A stretch of DNA of 64,000 bases from Cinclus cinclus. Lineage: Eukaryota > Chordata > Aves > Passeriformes > Cinclidae. Positions 25,921 through 38,500 of this stretch are shown piece after piece; position 1 is the first letter of the stretch; every line of letters starts with the position of its first letter. The DNA lies in the NCBI RefSeq assembly GCF_963662255.1, contig NC_085055.1, forward strand, positions 9,121,102 to 9,185,101, written 5' to 3'. Made by a program: the position numbers and the translations under genes. Under the pieces are notes generated by a model. The model worked only from the letters and a program-made list of their open reading frames with translations. It was not told where the DNA came from and made no database searches.

Positions 25921-26168
25921 CGATGTGCAAACCCCTGTGAAAAGACTCTGTGCTCATGGTGTAACTTGGGAACAGATTCATGAAGTGCAAGGAGATGCTG
26001 AAGGAGGGACTATTGTCCTTATCGTCTATGAAGTGTCTATTATCACTTCAGGAGCGTGCAGGCTCTTTACTGGGACATTTTTCCTGGTTTTTGTGCCATC
26101 CCTCACTGTACCTGAAGGAACGAGCAATGTGGAGGGCACTGAGCTGGGGTTCCCTGTCACCACGCAAG
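25921..26168 (+). pseudogene. Probable CYP2 exon 7 relic (copy C) with an internal insertion
   Basis: An open frame of about 90 codons covers this block. QIHEVQ (near 25975) matches VVHEIQ of exon 7, and the following ATTGTCCTTATCGTC resembles ATTGTCTTTGTTGGCGTC. The end, VPSLTV...TELGFPVTT, matches [18 protein letters not shown], and GGGGTTCCCTGTCA parallels both the intact exon (near 8748) and copy B (near 24441). The block is about 60 bases longer than the normal 188, so an insertion sits in the middle. It ends just before the EIF4E2 CpG island. The match is patchy, so chance similarity is not excluded. Confidence 0.45.
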
Positions 26169-26291
26169 GTGGAAAAACCCTTTGAGGACTAACTGTCTGA
26201 ATCCTCAAACTGTATTTACCGGAGCAAAATTAATTTCATTAATAATTTGTAACTCTATGGCTCCGTCCCCGGCGCCGGCCACGCCACACCC

Positions 26292-26310
26292 AAGATGGCG
26301 GCCCCGCCCC
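26292..26310 (+). promoter_or_regulatory. YY1-type element followed by a GC box
   Basis: AAGATGGCGGC (26292-26302) is the extended YY1 site common at TATA-less housekeeping promoters. It runs directly into CCCCGCCCC, an Sp1-type GC box on the reverse strand. Placed about 190 bases before the EIF4E2 start codon, it probably marks the transcription start area. Confidence 0.6.
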
Positions 26311-26362
26311 GAGGAGCTCTCCCGACAACGCGTTCCCTTCTCCGTGCGCAGTGTGCAGCGTT

Positions 26363-26509
26363 ATGGCTCCGGGGGGAAACGCGGGAGGTTATGGCGGAGC
26401 CGCCGGAAGCAGCGGAAGGGTTTCGCAGGAGGACCCAGCAGGGCGGAAGTCGCTGAGGCGAACGGGGGTGGCGGCGGCAGCGAGCGACGATGAACAACAA
26501 ATTCGACGC
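26363..26509 (+). other. Possible upstream ORF overlapping the EIF4E2 start codon
   Basis: An ATG at 26363 opens a frame that runs through the main start codon at 26490 out of frame and stays open to the exon 1 donor (49 codons). After splicing to 27230 it adds three codons and stops at 27239-27241. A second upstream ATG (26391) is in frame with the main ATG but stops at 26454-26456. Both matter only if transcription starts before them, as the YY1 element suggests. Translation is not shown. Confidence 0.35.
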
Positions 26510-29500
26510 GTGAGTGTCACCCCCGAGTCCCCCACCGACCAGCCTCTGGTGCGGGGCCTGCACGGCCCCGAGCCCCGCCGGCGCCTACCGCCGCTGCCCC
26601 GGCGCCGGGCGGGTGAGACGCGATGAGTCACGGGGCTGCGCGCAGCCCCGTCCCTGCAGCCGGGGCCCGGCCTGGCCCCGAGGGGACGCGGGAACGGCGG
26701 CAGTCCCGCACCGGGGAGTCGCGGGCCGCCTCGTGGCCCCGCTTGTCTCTCGTCTTTTCCGGCCCTTCGCAGGGAATGGGGCGGGCGGAAGGACCTGTGG
26801 GGTGCTGGGTGCTGGCGCGGTGTCTGCTCGCCCAAGGCGCTGCCTCTGCTATCCGGGGGTCGTGAGAAGCGGGGTGGGCAAGAGTTAGCAGAGGTACAGT
26901 GACGGGTCTTCGTGTGGTCCCCCTGAATAGCAGGGGACCCTAACAAGTAACTGCGTTTTCTTGTGGCAGATCAGTAGCTAGCACAAACTACTTGAGTTTG
27001 TTCCAAAAAGCTGTTTTGTGGTTCACTTCGTCTTAAAAGTGCGTGCCCAAGATGCCTGTGATGGGCATGAAAGTAGAAGTAGTTTTTACTGTGTGGGTTG
27101 TCAAGTGTAGATTTCCAAACTCTGGTGGCCCTTGTACCACAGAGGAGCTTTGGAGCAGAGAACTACCCGGGCTTGGTATGAACCTTCTCGGCTGTGTGAT
27201 GGCTCTCTTTGTTGTTTTTTCTTCACCAGATTGAAAGATGATGATAGTGGAGACCATGACCAGAATGAGGAAAATAACACACAGAAAGACAGTGAGAAGG
27301 AAAAGAATGATCGTGAGAAGCCACAGAGTACTACCAAGAGGAAGGTACGGTTCTGGCATCTGCATTCCACAGGCAGGGCATGGTGTGGCAGTGCTAGGGA
27401 GTCAGTCCTCAGTTCAGGGGTAAGGAGAATGTGTCTTGAAGGGCTGTGGTCTCAGTGCATTGTTACTGCTGCAGTGAAGACTGAGGGACTGTGTTTGATT
27501 TCAGTAACTTGATGTCACTTTTGGAGGTCTCTCATCTGAGGGGTGAATGCTCCCTTCAGTAACATAGCTGGTACCCTGCCAGGCATTAGAATGGAAATGA
27601 GAAATAAGGCTTTATTTTCATCAGAAAACAAATTTGGAAGAAGACATGAGGAAAGGACTCCTGTCTGACAGGACAGCAGTGGCTTGAAGGTGGTTTAGCG
27701 GGCAGTGTTTGTGACACTGTTGAAATAACATTTAAGATGTGTCCCTGTGTGCAGTGTAGCCAGGTCAAGAAGGATAAGACATTTATCTCTCCTGTTTTGA
27801 GCTTTTTTTTTGTTTTTTTAGTCTTGGAAAACTTAGGAAAACTGCTCTGTCTGAAGTAATGCAACCCTTGTAAACTTGCCGTAGTCAAGGGGAAAGTAGA
27901 GATTTAAGCCCTGGTAACTCCTGTAGCAATATCAAGTAGTACAAGACAACGGCTTTGGCTGGGGTTTTCTCTGTAAGTTTTTTGACTCCTGGCTAATGAG
28001 CTCTCATTAGCCTCTTCTGTGCTCATCAGAAGTATTTTTAATCAGAAATCAGTGTTTTGGAAATTGAAAAGTGATCGCTGCCCACTGGTGGTGATGGGTT
28101 CTGCCAAAGCTGACATAACAAGTTCTTAGATTAATCTTCCCAGAGCACTGGGGTGTTGGTTGCTTAAGGCAGTTGGTGTCACCAGAGTTTTAATTGCATT
28201 TGAATCATGATTCATTTTAAGTAGGGTTTATCCTTCCCAGAGGAGGAGAGTGTCTCTTTTTCTCCTTAATTTGAAGAGGTTATAGGTCTCACATTAACCT
28301 TTTTATTTTGTCTTCTGTTTTTCCTTTGAGACAGGCACAGGACTAAAAATAAATTCAGTAATGATGCCTCTGGTGGCTCGAATGTTTGCTTTTATATGCT
28401 GTAAATGTAATTTTCTCCTTTCCTTATTTTAGAAGAGCATACAAGGAGTAAACAAGCTTTTCTGTTCTGCAGGCTGTGGTCCCGGGGCCAGCTGAGCACC
28501 CCTTGCAGTATAACTACACCTTCTGGTACTCCCGACGGACCCCCGGGCGGCCCACGAGCTCCCAGAGTTATGAACAGAACATCAAACAGATTGGCACCTT
28601 TGCCTCCGTGAGTGTCCTCCTGCTGTCCCTGTGTCACTTGGGCACAGGGTGGTCCTGCTGGCCTGCTCCCTTGTGTGCTGGCTCTGTGCACACACAGAGC
28701 AGTGAGTGATTTGCCAAGGCAAATGAGCTCTTGAATTAAGCAGGAGATGTCTTTAGTGCTTTTCCTCTGCCCTGTGCTAGACCTCTGTGCTTGGGGGGAG
28801 CTGGTATAATAATAGAAAATAAAAAAAGAGTAGCCACGTAGTTCATTTATGGCTGGAGCAAGAGAAGAAAGGAACAGCTTTTCTTTACCATTTCTGTACT
28901 GTCCCCCACATGCTTCTCTCCACCCACATTCCCACGACAAAGACTGTGGCTGGTATAAGCATCTGGTATGCTGTATTTGCCAACAACTGGTGGCCTCTTC
29001 TCTGTCTGAAAGTGATGGATAAGGTGCAATATGATGTTGCAGTCAAGTTCATTAAAAGACAAATTGCTCTTCCTTTCCCCTTCCACTCTGTGGTTGCATG
29101 TTCCTGGAATAAACTTGAGCATGTTCTGGAAAGGCAGTGTTGGGTTTTTGCATGGGACTGGCAGAGTAAACTCGCCCTCAAGAGCCCAAGATTCATAAGC
29201 AAAATGAGTCCCCATTACTATTCCAGAGCCCAGGAAGTCTGTTGGCTATTTCTTCCTTTTTCTTTTCAATCTGGTGTTTGCCCAGTTTTTTCAGGGTCTC
29301 TTATAAATGTTAATTTTGCCCACCAGTACATATCCTCTGTAATATGAGAATTTATAGAAACAGCCCTTTATTATTTCTGGAGGCTGCATAAAAACATACC
29401 TGTCTGAGCAGCTGGGTTGTGTTACTGCATCCACACAGGATAAGGGTGGGAAGAAGCCTGTTGTTGTGGGTAGTTACTGCTCCTATTACCCATGTGAGCA

Positions 29501-32500
29501 AGTACTTTCAGTTCAGGGGATGAAAAAAGTGGCTGCCGCTTGATGATCTGGCAATAACTTTTCAGTCTGATAAATCAGTGTAGACTTAGCATTGATTTTT
29601 AGCTCCTTAGAGGAAAAACATTATGTTAAATATTCTGTTGTCTGCTCTTTGCTACACAGAGTTTGTTGGGGCCATTGTTGGCTGGAAGTGCTGCAGTTCT
29701 GTTAGGACAGACAGAGACTGGCCAGCATATCTGCTAACGTGCTTGGGTCCAGATTCTATTTAAAGGGATGGTAGAGCAAACTTCAGGAAGAATTGTCTAG
29801 CTAAGTCTGGGCTCAGATTTATTCTTGGCTTTTCAGTGGAAAGCTCTGAAAGCTGAGAAATGTGAACCACTAGAGGGCATGTTCCCTCACTGTGGGAGTG
29901 CAATTTCCCCACGGACGTGCCTGACAAAAATAGATTGCTTCTGACCCCTCCTCAGCCCTGGTTCATAATTTTATTGGCCATAAAAGCAAATTTCAGTTTC
30001 AATGGCAGAGGTCACAGATTGGAGTGGAATTCCAGGTGCTGACCCATTCATTAAGGTCTCTGATATAAGTGCTTGGGGTGATGTCTGACCCCTCCAGCCA
30101 CACTGCTGGTCTGCTTAATAGCTAATGTCTTACTGAGTAGAGCCTTCTTAAAATATGGAAATCACAATAATCTCTTCCACTGCCTTGTTTCGTTTTAAAC
30201 ATTCATCCTTTCTCAAATCCTTTCTTACCCAGAGATTCTCAAAAGATAAATATGCTACTTTTAAGAACTACTAAAAAAATAAGTCCCTTGCCTTACAGTC
30301 AGAGGGTCTCAAGCAGACAGAGGGGTGCCAGAATTGAACTGGTCGAAGTGAAGTGGTACAAGTGTACTATGGCAGACTGTAAAATGAAGGTATTTAAATC
30401 AGAACTCTGAATAATACCTCCCAATCTTTAACTAGCACCAGAATGTATATTTTGTCTTAAAATCTGCATAGAGTAAAATTAAATTTAAAAAAGTCTTATT
30501 TGAAGGCTTCTGCAGTTTCCATGGTCACAGAGAGCAGTGGTTATGCAGGGTAAAGAGGCTTGGCTGTAGCTGATGCATTTGACATATCCAATGATGGAAA
30601 GTTTGGGCAGTAGGAGTTAGAAGATATGTTTGGAACTGTTCAGAGCAGCTGTTAACTTAGCACAGATTTCTTCAGACAAACACTGAGTGACTTTAGAGGT
30701 ACCTGTTGAATGTTTCAAGTGGTCACCTAGTAATGAAGCCAGTCAGAAACAGTACCCAAGCTCTGACACTACTGTTGCCTTTTGTGTTGCCTAGTCAACA
30801 CCCCAGTGACAAGAGAGTAGAACAGAACAGGGGAAGGTGGCTCTGGAGAGCTGATATAAAAATGGCAGCCTGTTTCTGTGGAAATCTTGACTGTGAACAG
30901 TTTGAGCAGCTTCGCTGTGTGGTTGATGTTGTTGCAGGTGGAACAGTTCTGGCGGTTTTACAGTCACATGGTACGTCCTGGGGACCTGACAGGCCACAGT
31001 GACTTCCATCTTTTCAAAGAGGGCATCAAACCCATGTGGGAGGTGAGTTGGAGCTCTCATTTCTGCCTTGATATTTTCCCACAATATTTTGGAGGGAACC
31101 TTCTACAGTGGAGGGAATCCTGTCATTAAATGGCACTCCATTAGATTTTCTTGGGTGAAATCCTTTTGTCTGGGTTCCCTGTAAACTTGTCCTCAGAACT
31201 CTGTCCCGTGTAACCTAACAGTCCTGCTGCCAGATAGGGAAGATGGGGAAGGTGCTGGCTGCAGCCACACAAAGGTTGCTGAACTGCTACTGCCAGTGGA
31301 CGGGGTACCCCATCTAAGCTGTGCTTCCCAGTGTAGGCACTTCCCCCTTATAGCTGTCTCCAGTGACAGCAGTGCAGGGTTTTCCTCTGGAAGGACTGGA
31401 CCTCTCCAAGTGGGATTCAACAAAGCTTTTAAAAATCAACTCTCCTTTTTTCAGTCAAGGAGGTGCATATGGTTAAAAGACTGCACCCAGAGCTGGAAAT
31501 GGAAAAAAACCAACTTCATCTTGTATTTGATTTTTTGATTGTTTTGTTGTTGTTGTGGGGGGGGTGTTTGGTTTTTTTTTTTGTTGTTTTTTTGTTTTTT
31601 TTTTTGCTCCATGGTACTTTCATTTGCTTCTATTTCTATCCAAACCTGTTAAAAGAAATTCTACAGAATCTTTGCCCAGCAAATCATTCTTCCAGTTCCT
31701 GGCCTGCTTCCAGCAATGACCAATAGCATTCATAATATGAAGATTTTATGTGTTTCTCTGAAGTACCTAATTATACTGCTTGGTCATGAGAAATTTATAT
31801 GTGACCCTTGTTAGCAGTTATTTTAAGCAAGGTGTTTTATAGCCAGTTACTGCAAATACTATTTATATAAAATTTTTAACCCTCTCTGGACTCCTGGTGA
31901 GCAAGTTCCTCAGACAATGTGTCGACCAGAGAATCCCCAAGTTAGTAATACCAGAACTTCTAGAAAGCATTTCCAAGTAGACATTTTAAGATGGAGGTGG
32001 AGAGATTCTTTGGTATTTTTACTTCATGCCCTACTTCCTTCTTGTATTTCCAGAAGAGGACCTGAGATCTCACTTCTGGCCTTCCATTGCTGCCTGCTTT
32101 GTAGGGCTTTGTTTACGCTTCTTTCTCTTCCAAACTGATCCTTAGTTGCTGTCATTCTTGTAGGTACATATGTGCTTGTGTGTAGCTCTGATCTTTTTCT
32201 GCATCCATCTGTGCCTTCTCTGGTAAAGTAATAAGCACTGAGCATAATATTCCCTGGTGATTTACTGGGCTGCAGGTCATTGTTATTCTGGTGAGGGAAA
32301 ATCAAATGCTTGACTGAACCGAAGCTTGTTTAACCTGAAAGAAAACTAACAACAACCATAAAGCACATGATACAGCATCTGCCTCCCAATCACTGCTCTC
32401 TCTGTAGCCTTGAACCTGCTTAAGCCACCTTTGAGATATTTTTAGAAATATCACTGTCTTCTGATGCCCATTAGTCATTGTGGAAACTTTGAAGAGTTAA

Positions 32501-35500
32501 ACCCAACTCCCAGTCTAAAGGCTGTGATGTTCACAACTTGGAAAACAAGGGCACTTAACAGAGACCAGTTTGCTTTTCACAGGATTCTGCCACATTCCTA
32601 GAACACGTGTTGATTTGGATGGCTCCTGTCATCCTTTTAGGTTTGTCTGGAGCTGATGCTTCTCTTCTCAGTCCAGCACATACCTGAAAAGTAGGAGTCA
32701 GGTGAATGCTGCTGTTATGCTGACACTTCCATGTGTCCTCAGGATTGCTTCATTAGCACTTGCTGTCTCTGGGAGAGCAGACAAATGTTTAGTTTTATCT
32801 GAGCCCTAGAGAAGCTTTAAGGCTAAAATAAAATTAACTTCATTTCATCAAGATATGTTGGGCTGCCTTGCCTGGCATCTTCAAGGTGTGTCCCAGCTTG
32901 GCAGAGGGGATTGCTGGGGATTTGAAGACCCTGCTTTGTGCAGTCCCCTCTGAGTCATCCTTTGTTCTCTGTTTCTGTCCTAGACCTCTCTTCCCTTACC
33001 CTTCCTACTGCCACCTCTTTGACTTGTTCCTACCTCTCTGTCTTTAGCTTTGGGTGGAATTCGTTCCCCTCTAACCTTGTAAGATTTCCCAGCTACAGTG
33101 TTGAACCAGAGAATGCCACAGTATTCTGCACAGAGGAGGAGCTGCTCTTTGACATAGCTGTGTGTTCTGGGGAGCTGGGAAGGCTGTAGCTTTTGTAGTT
33201 TCCAACTCTGTGTCAGCTTCAAGATACAGAATCACAATATTGAGGTGACAGACTGGGTGCTTAGCATAAATTTTTTCTTTTCCTTTCTCCATTTTGGTTA
33301 TTTCCATGGGTTACCACAGTCTGGAGCAAACATTCAGCTGTATGATGTGTGATAATTCAGTAGTTCTCAGAGAGCAGGGGGTGGTCCTTTCTGTGTTAAC
33401 ACAACTTGTGAGCCCATTCCTGGAAATGTGTAAGGAAAATTTTTATCAATTTTTTGCTTGCTTTTAAGATACTGTTTTGCAAACTCTCTCCTGGTCTTCC
33501 ATGCTCTGTGATGAGGGGGTTCTCCTGTTTTACAGGGATCTTGTTTTACAAGCAGAACTACAAATACAGGGGATTAGACAAAGGGTGAGTGAGTCTCAGG
33601 TTTAGGGGTAGTTTTAAAGTCCTTGCCTCTGGGTCTGTTTGTGCAGATTGGTAGGCTGGTGTTAATCTTTTCTAGTGGGATCTAAACACTAGAACTCAAG
33701 TCATCAGAGCATAGAACTTTGTCTGGAAGGCTGAGGGCCATTGTTTTAAGTACTTCGTATTCAAAGTAAGTGGTTTTCCTCTGTGTCTGCTTATACTGGG
33801 GAGAAGTGACATAAAATGCTTTTTCTTGAAAACATCTTCCTTGCCCCACCTAATCAATATCTGCTCCTGTTTGTGGCTCTGCTGTCTTGTGGGTAGCAGA
33901 AAAATAGCTAGGAGAAAACAAATCAATTCATTTCCCCTCTTCCTAGGATGATGCCAACAAAAATGGTGGTAAATGGATTATCCGTCTGCGGAAGGGCTTA
34001 GCCTCACGGTGCTGGGAGAACCTTATCCTGGCCATGTTGGGAGAGCAGTTCATGGTGGGGGAAGAAATCTGTGGGGCTGTTGTCTCTGTCCGATTCCAGG
34101 TGAGTGCTTTTGAGAACTGGCTCATGTTTCCATGTGACGGGGCTGCAACAAGTGCCCCTTGCTTACCCCTCCCTCCCGTGCCATTCCGCAGGAAGACATC
34201 ATCTCCATATGGAACAAGACGGCCAGCGACCAGGCCACGACAGCCCGGATACGCGACACGTTACGAAGAGTGCTCAACCTACCTCCCAACACCATCATGG
34301 AATATAAAACCCACACCGATAGCATCAAGTACGTGTGCTGGCCAGGGGGGTGCTGCAGGTTGCATGTGTGCTCGAGCAGCTCAGTGCACGGCACAGGCGC
34401 TGACAGGAGTGCTCGTGTGCGTTAGGGCTGTTCCTGAAGTGCAAACAGCAGCAGTTGTTGCCAGCGCGCTTTGAAAGCCAAATTCCCGTGTTGTCGTGCT
34501 GTTTTTGGGGGCGTTTGGTTCTAGGAGCAAAACTTTTTTCTTTTTAAATGTGTGATCCAGGGTTATTTTAACAATCCACCCAGCCTGTCACTCAGGTGAT
34601 GGGCAGCCCAGGGTGGAACTGTGGCTTGATGTATTCAAAGACAAGATTGTGGGGGGGTCGAATCATTTGAATAAATAGAGATTCCTGGGAATAAAGTGCG
34701 GAAGCTAACAGGGATTTATAGTGCCATTAGACTTATAAATGGTCTTGGGAAAGTGCTGTGTGAATTTACAGTGCTGTACAAATGATTTCTAATCATAATA
34801 AACGTCATATATTAAGTCTTCCAGGCCCTGGTGACAGAGGCTCTTTAACAAGACTAGAAGATCATGGTACACAGAGAGCACAGCTGTATTTTTAAATAAA
34901 TATATTATAGCTTACCATATCAGGCCATTCAGGGTGACTTTTATTTCCCACAAAGTGACAAAAAATTGCATATATAGGTATTAGTTAGAAGTAAGTAATA
35001 TGTTGTTTTTCTTTTTTTCTTAAGTGTATTATAAACCAATACACTGATTAGGTCATATTGGTTAAATTAATACTTGAAAAGGTGCACACAGAAAAAAAGT
35101 GAAGCAAATTAATAAGACACTGGTGGGGCAGAGAGCTTTCTAATCTTGCCTGTAATTAAGGTGCAAGTATCTTTCATGACTTTCTTTGATTATGCTGGCT
35201 TGTTCTTTCACATAATCACCCTGTCATCAGTCTGTTGCGAGATAAGTTTGATGGGATCAATCCTGGTTCTAGTAGACAGCTAGCTTCCAATTTTGAGTGT
35301 GGGTCACTAGTAATTATACAGAAATCTCGTTGAAACTGCCTTTAGGCATCTAGTGTTCCATGTGGCCTTCCCTCCCGTGTACATGGGAAAGAGAAGGGAA
35401 AAGAATATTTTTTCGTGGTTTTGCCACTAACGTTTCTCATGCACTTTTTGCCAGGAGAGGGCACTATGGACTCTCTGGCCATGTAGGGAAGGAAATAGCG

Positions 35501-38500
35501 ATGTGCTCATGTGGACACACAACGGAGTATTTTACTCCTGCTCAGCAGCAGCAGACTGCGGACTGTGGTGATGCGGCTTTGTGGTGAGAGCAGGGAGGTG
35601 CCTGACTTCTCTCAAGTCTCCGTAGTAAAAGCTGTGTATGGGGCCAGCTGTCCTAAGCTGTGGTGGTGGTTCATGTAGCAAGTGTAAAACGGGAATGGGG
35701 ATGTTGTGGCCTTTCCCTTGTGAAGTATCACCACCAGCACTTCCTAGCACAGAGAATGCAGCTATAGCAATGTTTATTTTTGCTCTGGCAGGAGTAAGGC
35801 CTTGAGTGATGGTGCATCCAGTAGTGTGGCCTCATTTCCCTCTGCCACAGTAACATGGTGTGCTTGCTGCCCTCTCTTCCTGCATAGCATTCAAGTTTCA
35901 TTTTGTGCTGCTGATGTGTGGTGCAAAATGAGCTTGTCTGAGAATAACAGGTGTTGGAGGTATCAAGTTTAGTAGCTCAGATCACAGCTGGGAGCAATTC
36001 TTAAATAGAGGCCAACTGGCTTGTCTCCCACTCATTCTTCTGTGGGTGGGAGAGTTAGTCAGGAATTGCTTTGATGATGTCACAGTCAGGTAGGTAAAGC
36101 AATTAACCTTTTGCCTTGTAGGGCATCATGAAAGCCCTTTTTTCCCACTGCCTTGCTCGAGCTGCAGCAGTATGGTTGCAGTGCTGTCCAGCATTTCCTT
36201 CCAAAGGCACTGGTGTAAATTCAGAGCAGAACTGCTGTCAGTGGAGTTTCTGTGTAGTGATGCACAGACCAACTTCTTGTGCCTCTCTTGCCTGGTACCA
36301 GCAGGCAGCAAGGGCCAGCAGCTGCAGAGAGGTGATGGTGACTGCTTTGTGACAGAGATGAGCAGGACAGCCCCAGCTTTCAGTCTGACTGTTTGGCTTA
36401 GCTTCATATCATTAAAGTTCTCTCACTAATAAAGAATCTCTTGTGTAACTAGTTCTATCCTCCATGAAGTCTGGCTCCTTTTCCTTGCCCATCTATCAAG
36501 TCCTGTTGAAATACTGTCCATCATGAATAAACTCCACTTATGCTGCACATGTACCATGTGATTTATGACTCGGGAGGGCTTTCCAGCCAGCACTCTATAT
36601 TCACACTCTGGCTGTGTTTCATGAAAAGCTCTAATGGAAGAGCTGTGCTCTAGGCTTTGTCAGGGCTGCCTTTTGAGGGGGGCTTGTGGCATTTTTCATT
36701 TGTATGGGCTGCATCTCTCCACTAGAGCTCTGCTCATGTGCGGGGCTTGATTGGCATTGATTGTGCTTCAGGGAAGGGAGCATGCTTAGCAAGAAAAGAG
36801 CAGGCATTTCTCAAAACCTTGACTTTTAGGTAGTGAATTGACCTGGATTAGCTTTTGACACACTGTAAATGAATGCTTCTGTAGAAATTGCTAGCATGCC
36901 TCTCACTGTGGAACCTGAGCCCTGTGTTTCAGGTTTTGTATATTCCTTTTGTGATGATGCATTTCATATTAAATCATTTCCAGACACCATTTTTCATGAG
37001 CTGTCAGCGAGGCTGCAGCCCTCTTTGTTTCAGAAAGTGGTGGTGCTGCCAAGCTGCATCTGAAAAGCACCTGTTGCATCACAGCTATTCCAAGGAGCTT
37101 TTGTGCATTCTGTCCTTCCTGCTCTCAGTGGTGGAGCTTGTGCATTTAGCTAGATAAGCAGATCTTTCATTGCAATTTTCCTGTGTTTGTCCTTTCTCTT
37201 GCTTGTGATATTGACAAGCTGCCTAAATCCCAGTGAATAGAAGGGTTAGCCTAATCTGTTTGAATTCCCAATCTTGCTAGGAGAGCTGGAACAATCCTTT
37301 GGACTGCTTAATTCCAGAGGATTTATAGTACCTTAGACATTTCAGCACTGAGTACCTGAAGGGAACATATGTGACATTTTGTGGGCTACCTTGTTTCAGT
37401 AGCTGGAGAGAAATTGCTTCTCTTTGTTCCCTCGGAGGTGCCCTGAGAGAGGAACACTCAGATGCAGTGAACCACTTAATAGGTTCAGTTCATCAGTGTT
37501 GTTAACCTTGGAGGTGACAAGGTCCAGAAGTGACAGTGGCTTATGGACAGTGGTACTTCCTGTGGCTTGGAATTAAAGGAAAAAAACCCAACCTCTTTTT
37601 GCTGCCATAGCAGGAGCACTTTTTTGAAAGAAGAATGTTGCCAACTACAGCCTGGCTATATCTCAGCAAAACCACTGAAAATATTCAGGTATCCACTGTT
37701 GGGAGAGAGGTGAAGTGATCACTTTCACATTTGACTTGGAGCATTGCAGCATGAAGTTCGTGGCTGCCTTGCATACACCTCTGCCCTGCCTGGGCTTATC
37801 AGCCTTTCTTTTCCGCACTGATAACTGTGTGGTCAGTGACCATCTCCTTTGTTGAGAGCTGTCACCCACAATACCATCCAGGAATCCCAGGCAAATTCAG
37901 CAACACTGCTTCCAGTGCCAGGAGAGAGCAGAGCAGTGGCGATCACCAGGTTGCCACGGAGGAGGCTGGTGTGGAAATGTTTTGGTTGCTGTGTGACATT
38001 ATGGATTGTCCTGTCAGCTCTAAAGCAAGGCTGCTTTTCCTGAAAACAAAGCTTTGCTTATTCATAAGTGCCTGCTGCAGTGAGAGCTGAGCAGGGTATA
38101 AAACTATCCTTTCCTTTCAAAGTCACCAGTGATAACTAATGGGATGGCTCGAGTAAATGAGAAGAATAGTTGATCTTAATAGAGCTGGCACTGGGTTCAT
38201 TTCACTGCAGGCAGTTGGAGGAAATGGCCTCAGACTATATTGTAGGTGGGAAACAAGAGGCTATCCTATGGAGGGAATAATGCACTATAAGAAGACTGCA
38301 GGGGTGAGGTAGGTTCTCAGGACAAAAAGGAATGGCAACAAAGTGAGGAATTGGGAAGAGAAGTCCCTATGGAAGTGGTAGGTGTTGGGCAAAAAGATCA
38401 GTATTTATGGGACAGTAAGCTGGTTGTCGAGTGCTTGTGAGGTCTCCCTTTTCACAGCGGAGTTCAGCTAATCCTGTAACTGTTGTGCTTTTATAGCACT

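Larger units (their letters stand above)
26255..26870. promoter_or_regulatory. CpG island promoter of EIF4E2
   Basis: Base composition changes sharply here from AT-rich to strongly GC-rich with dense CpG. The island covers the 5' leader, first coding exon and start of intron 1 of EIF4E2, as is normal for a ubiquitously expressed gene. No TATA box is evident. Confidence 0.8.
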
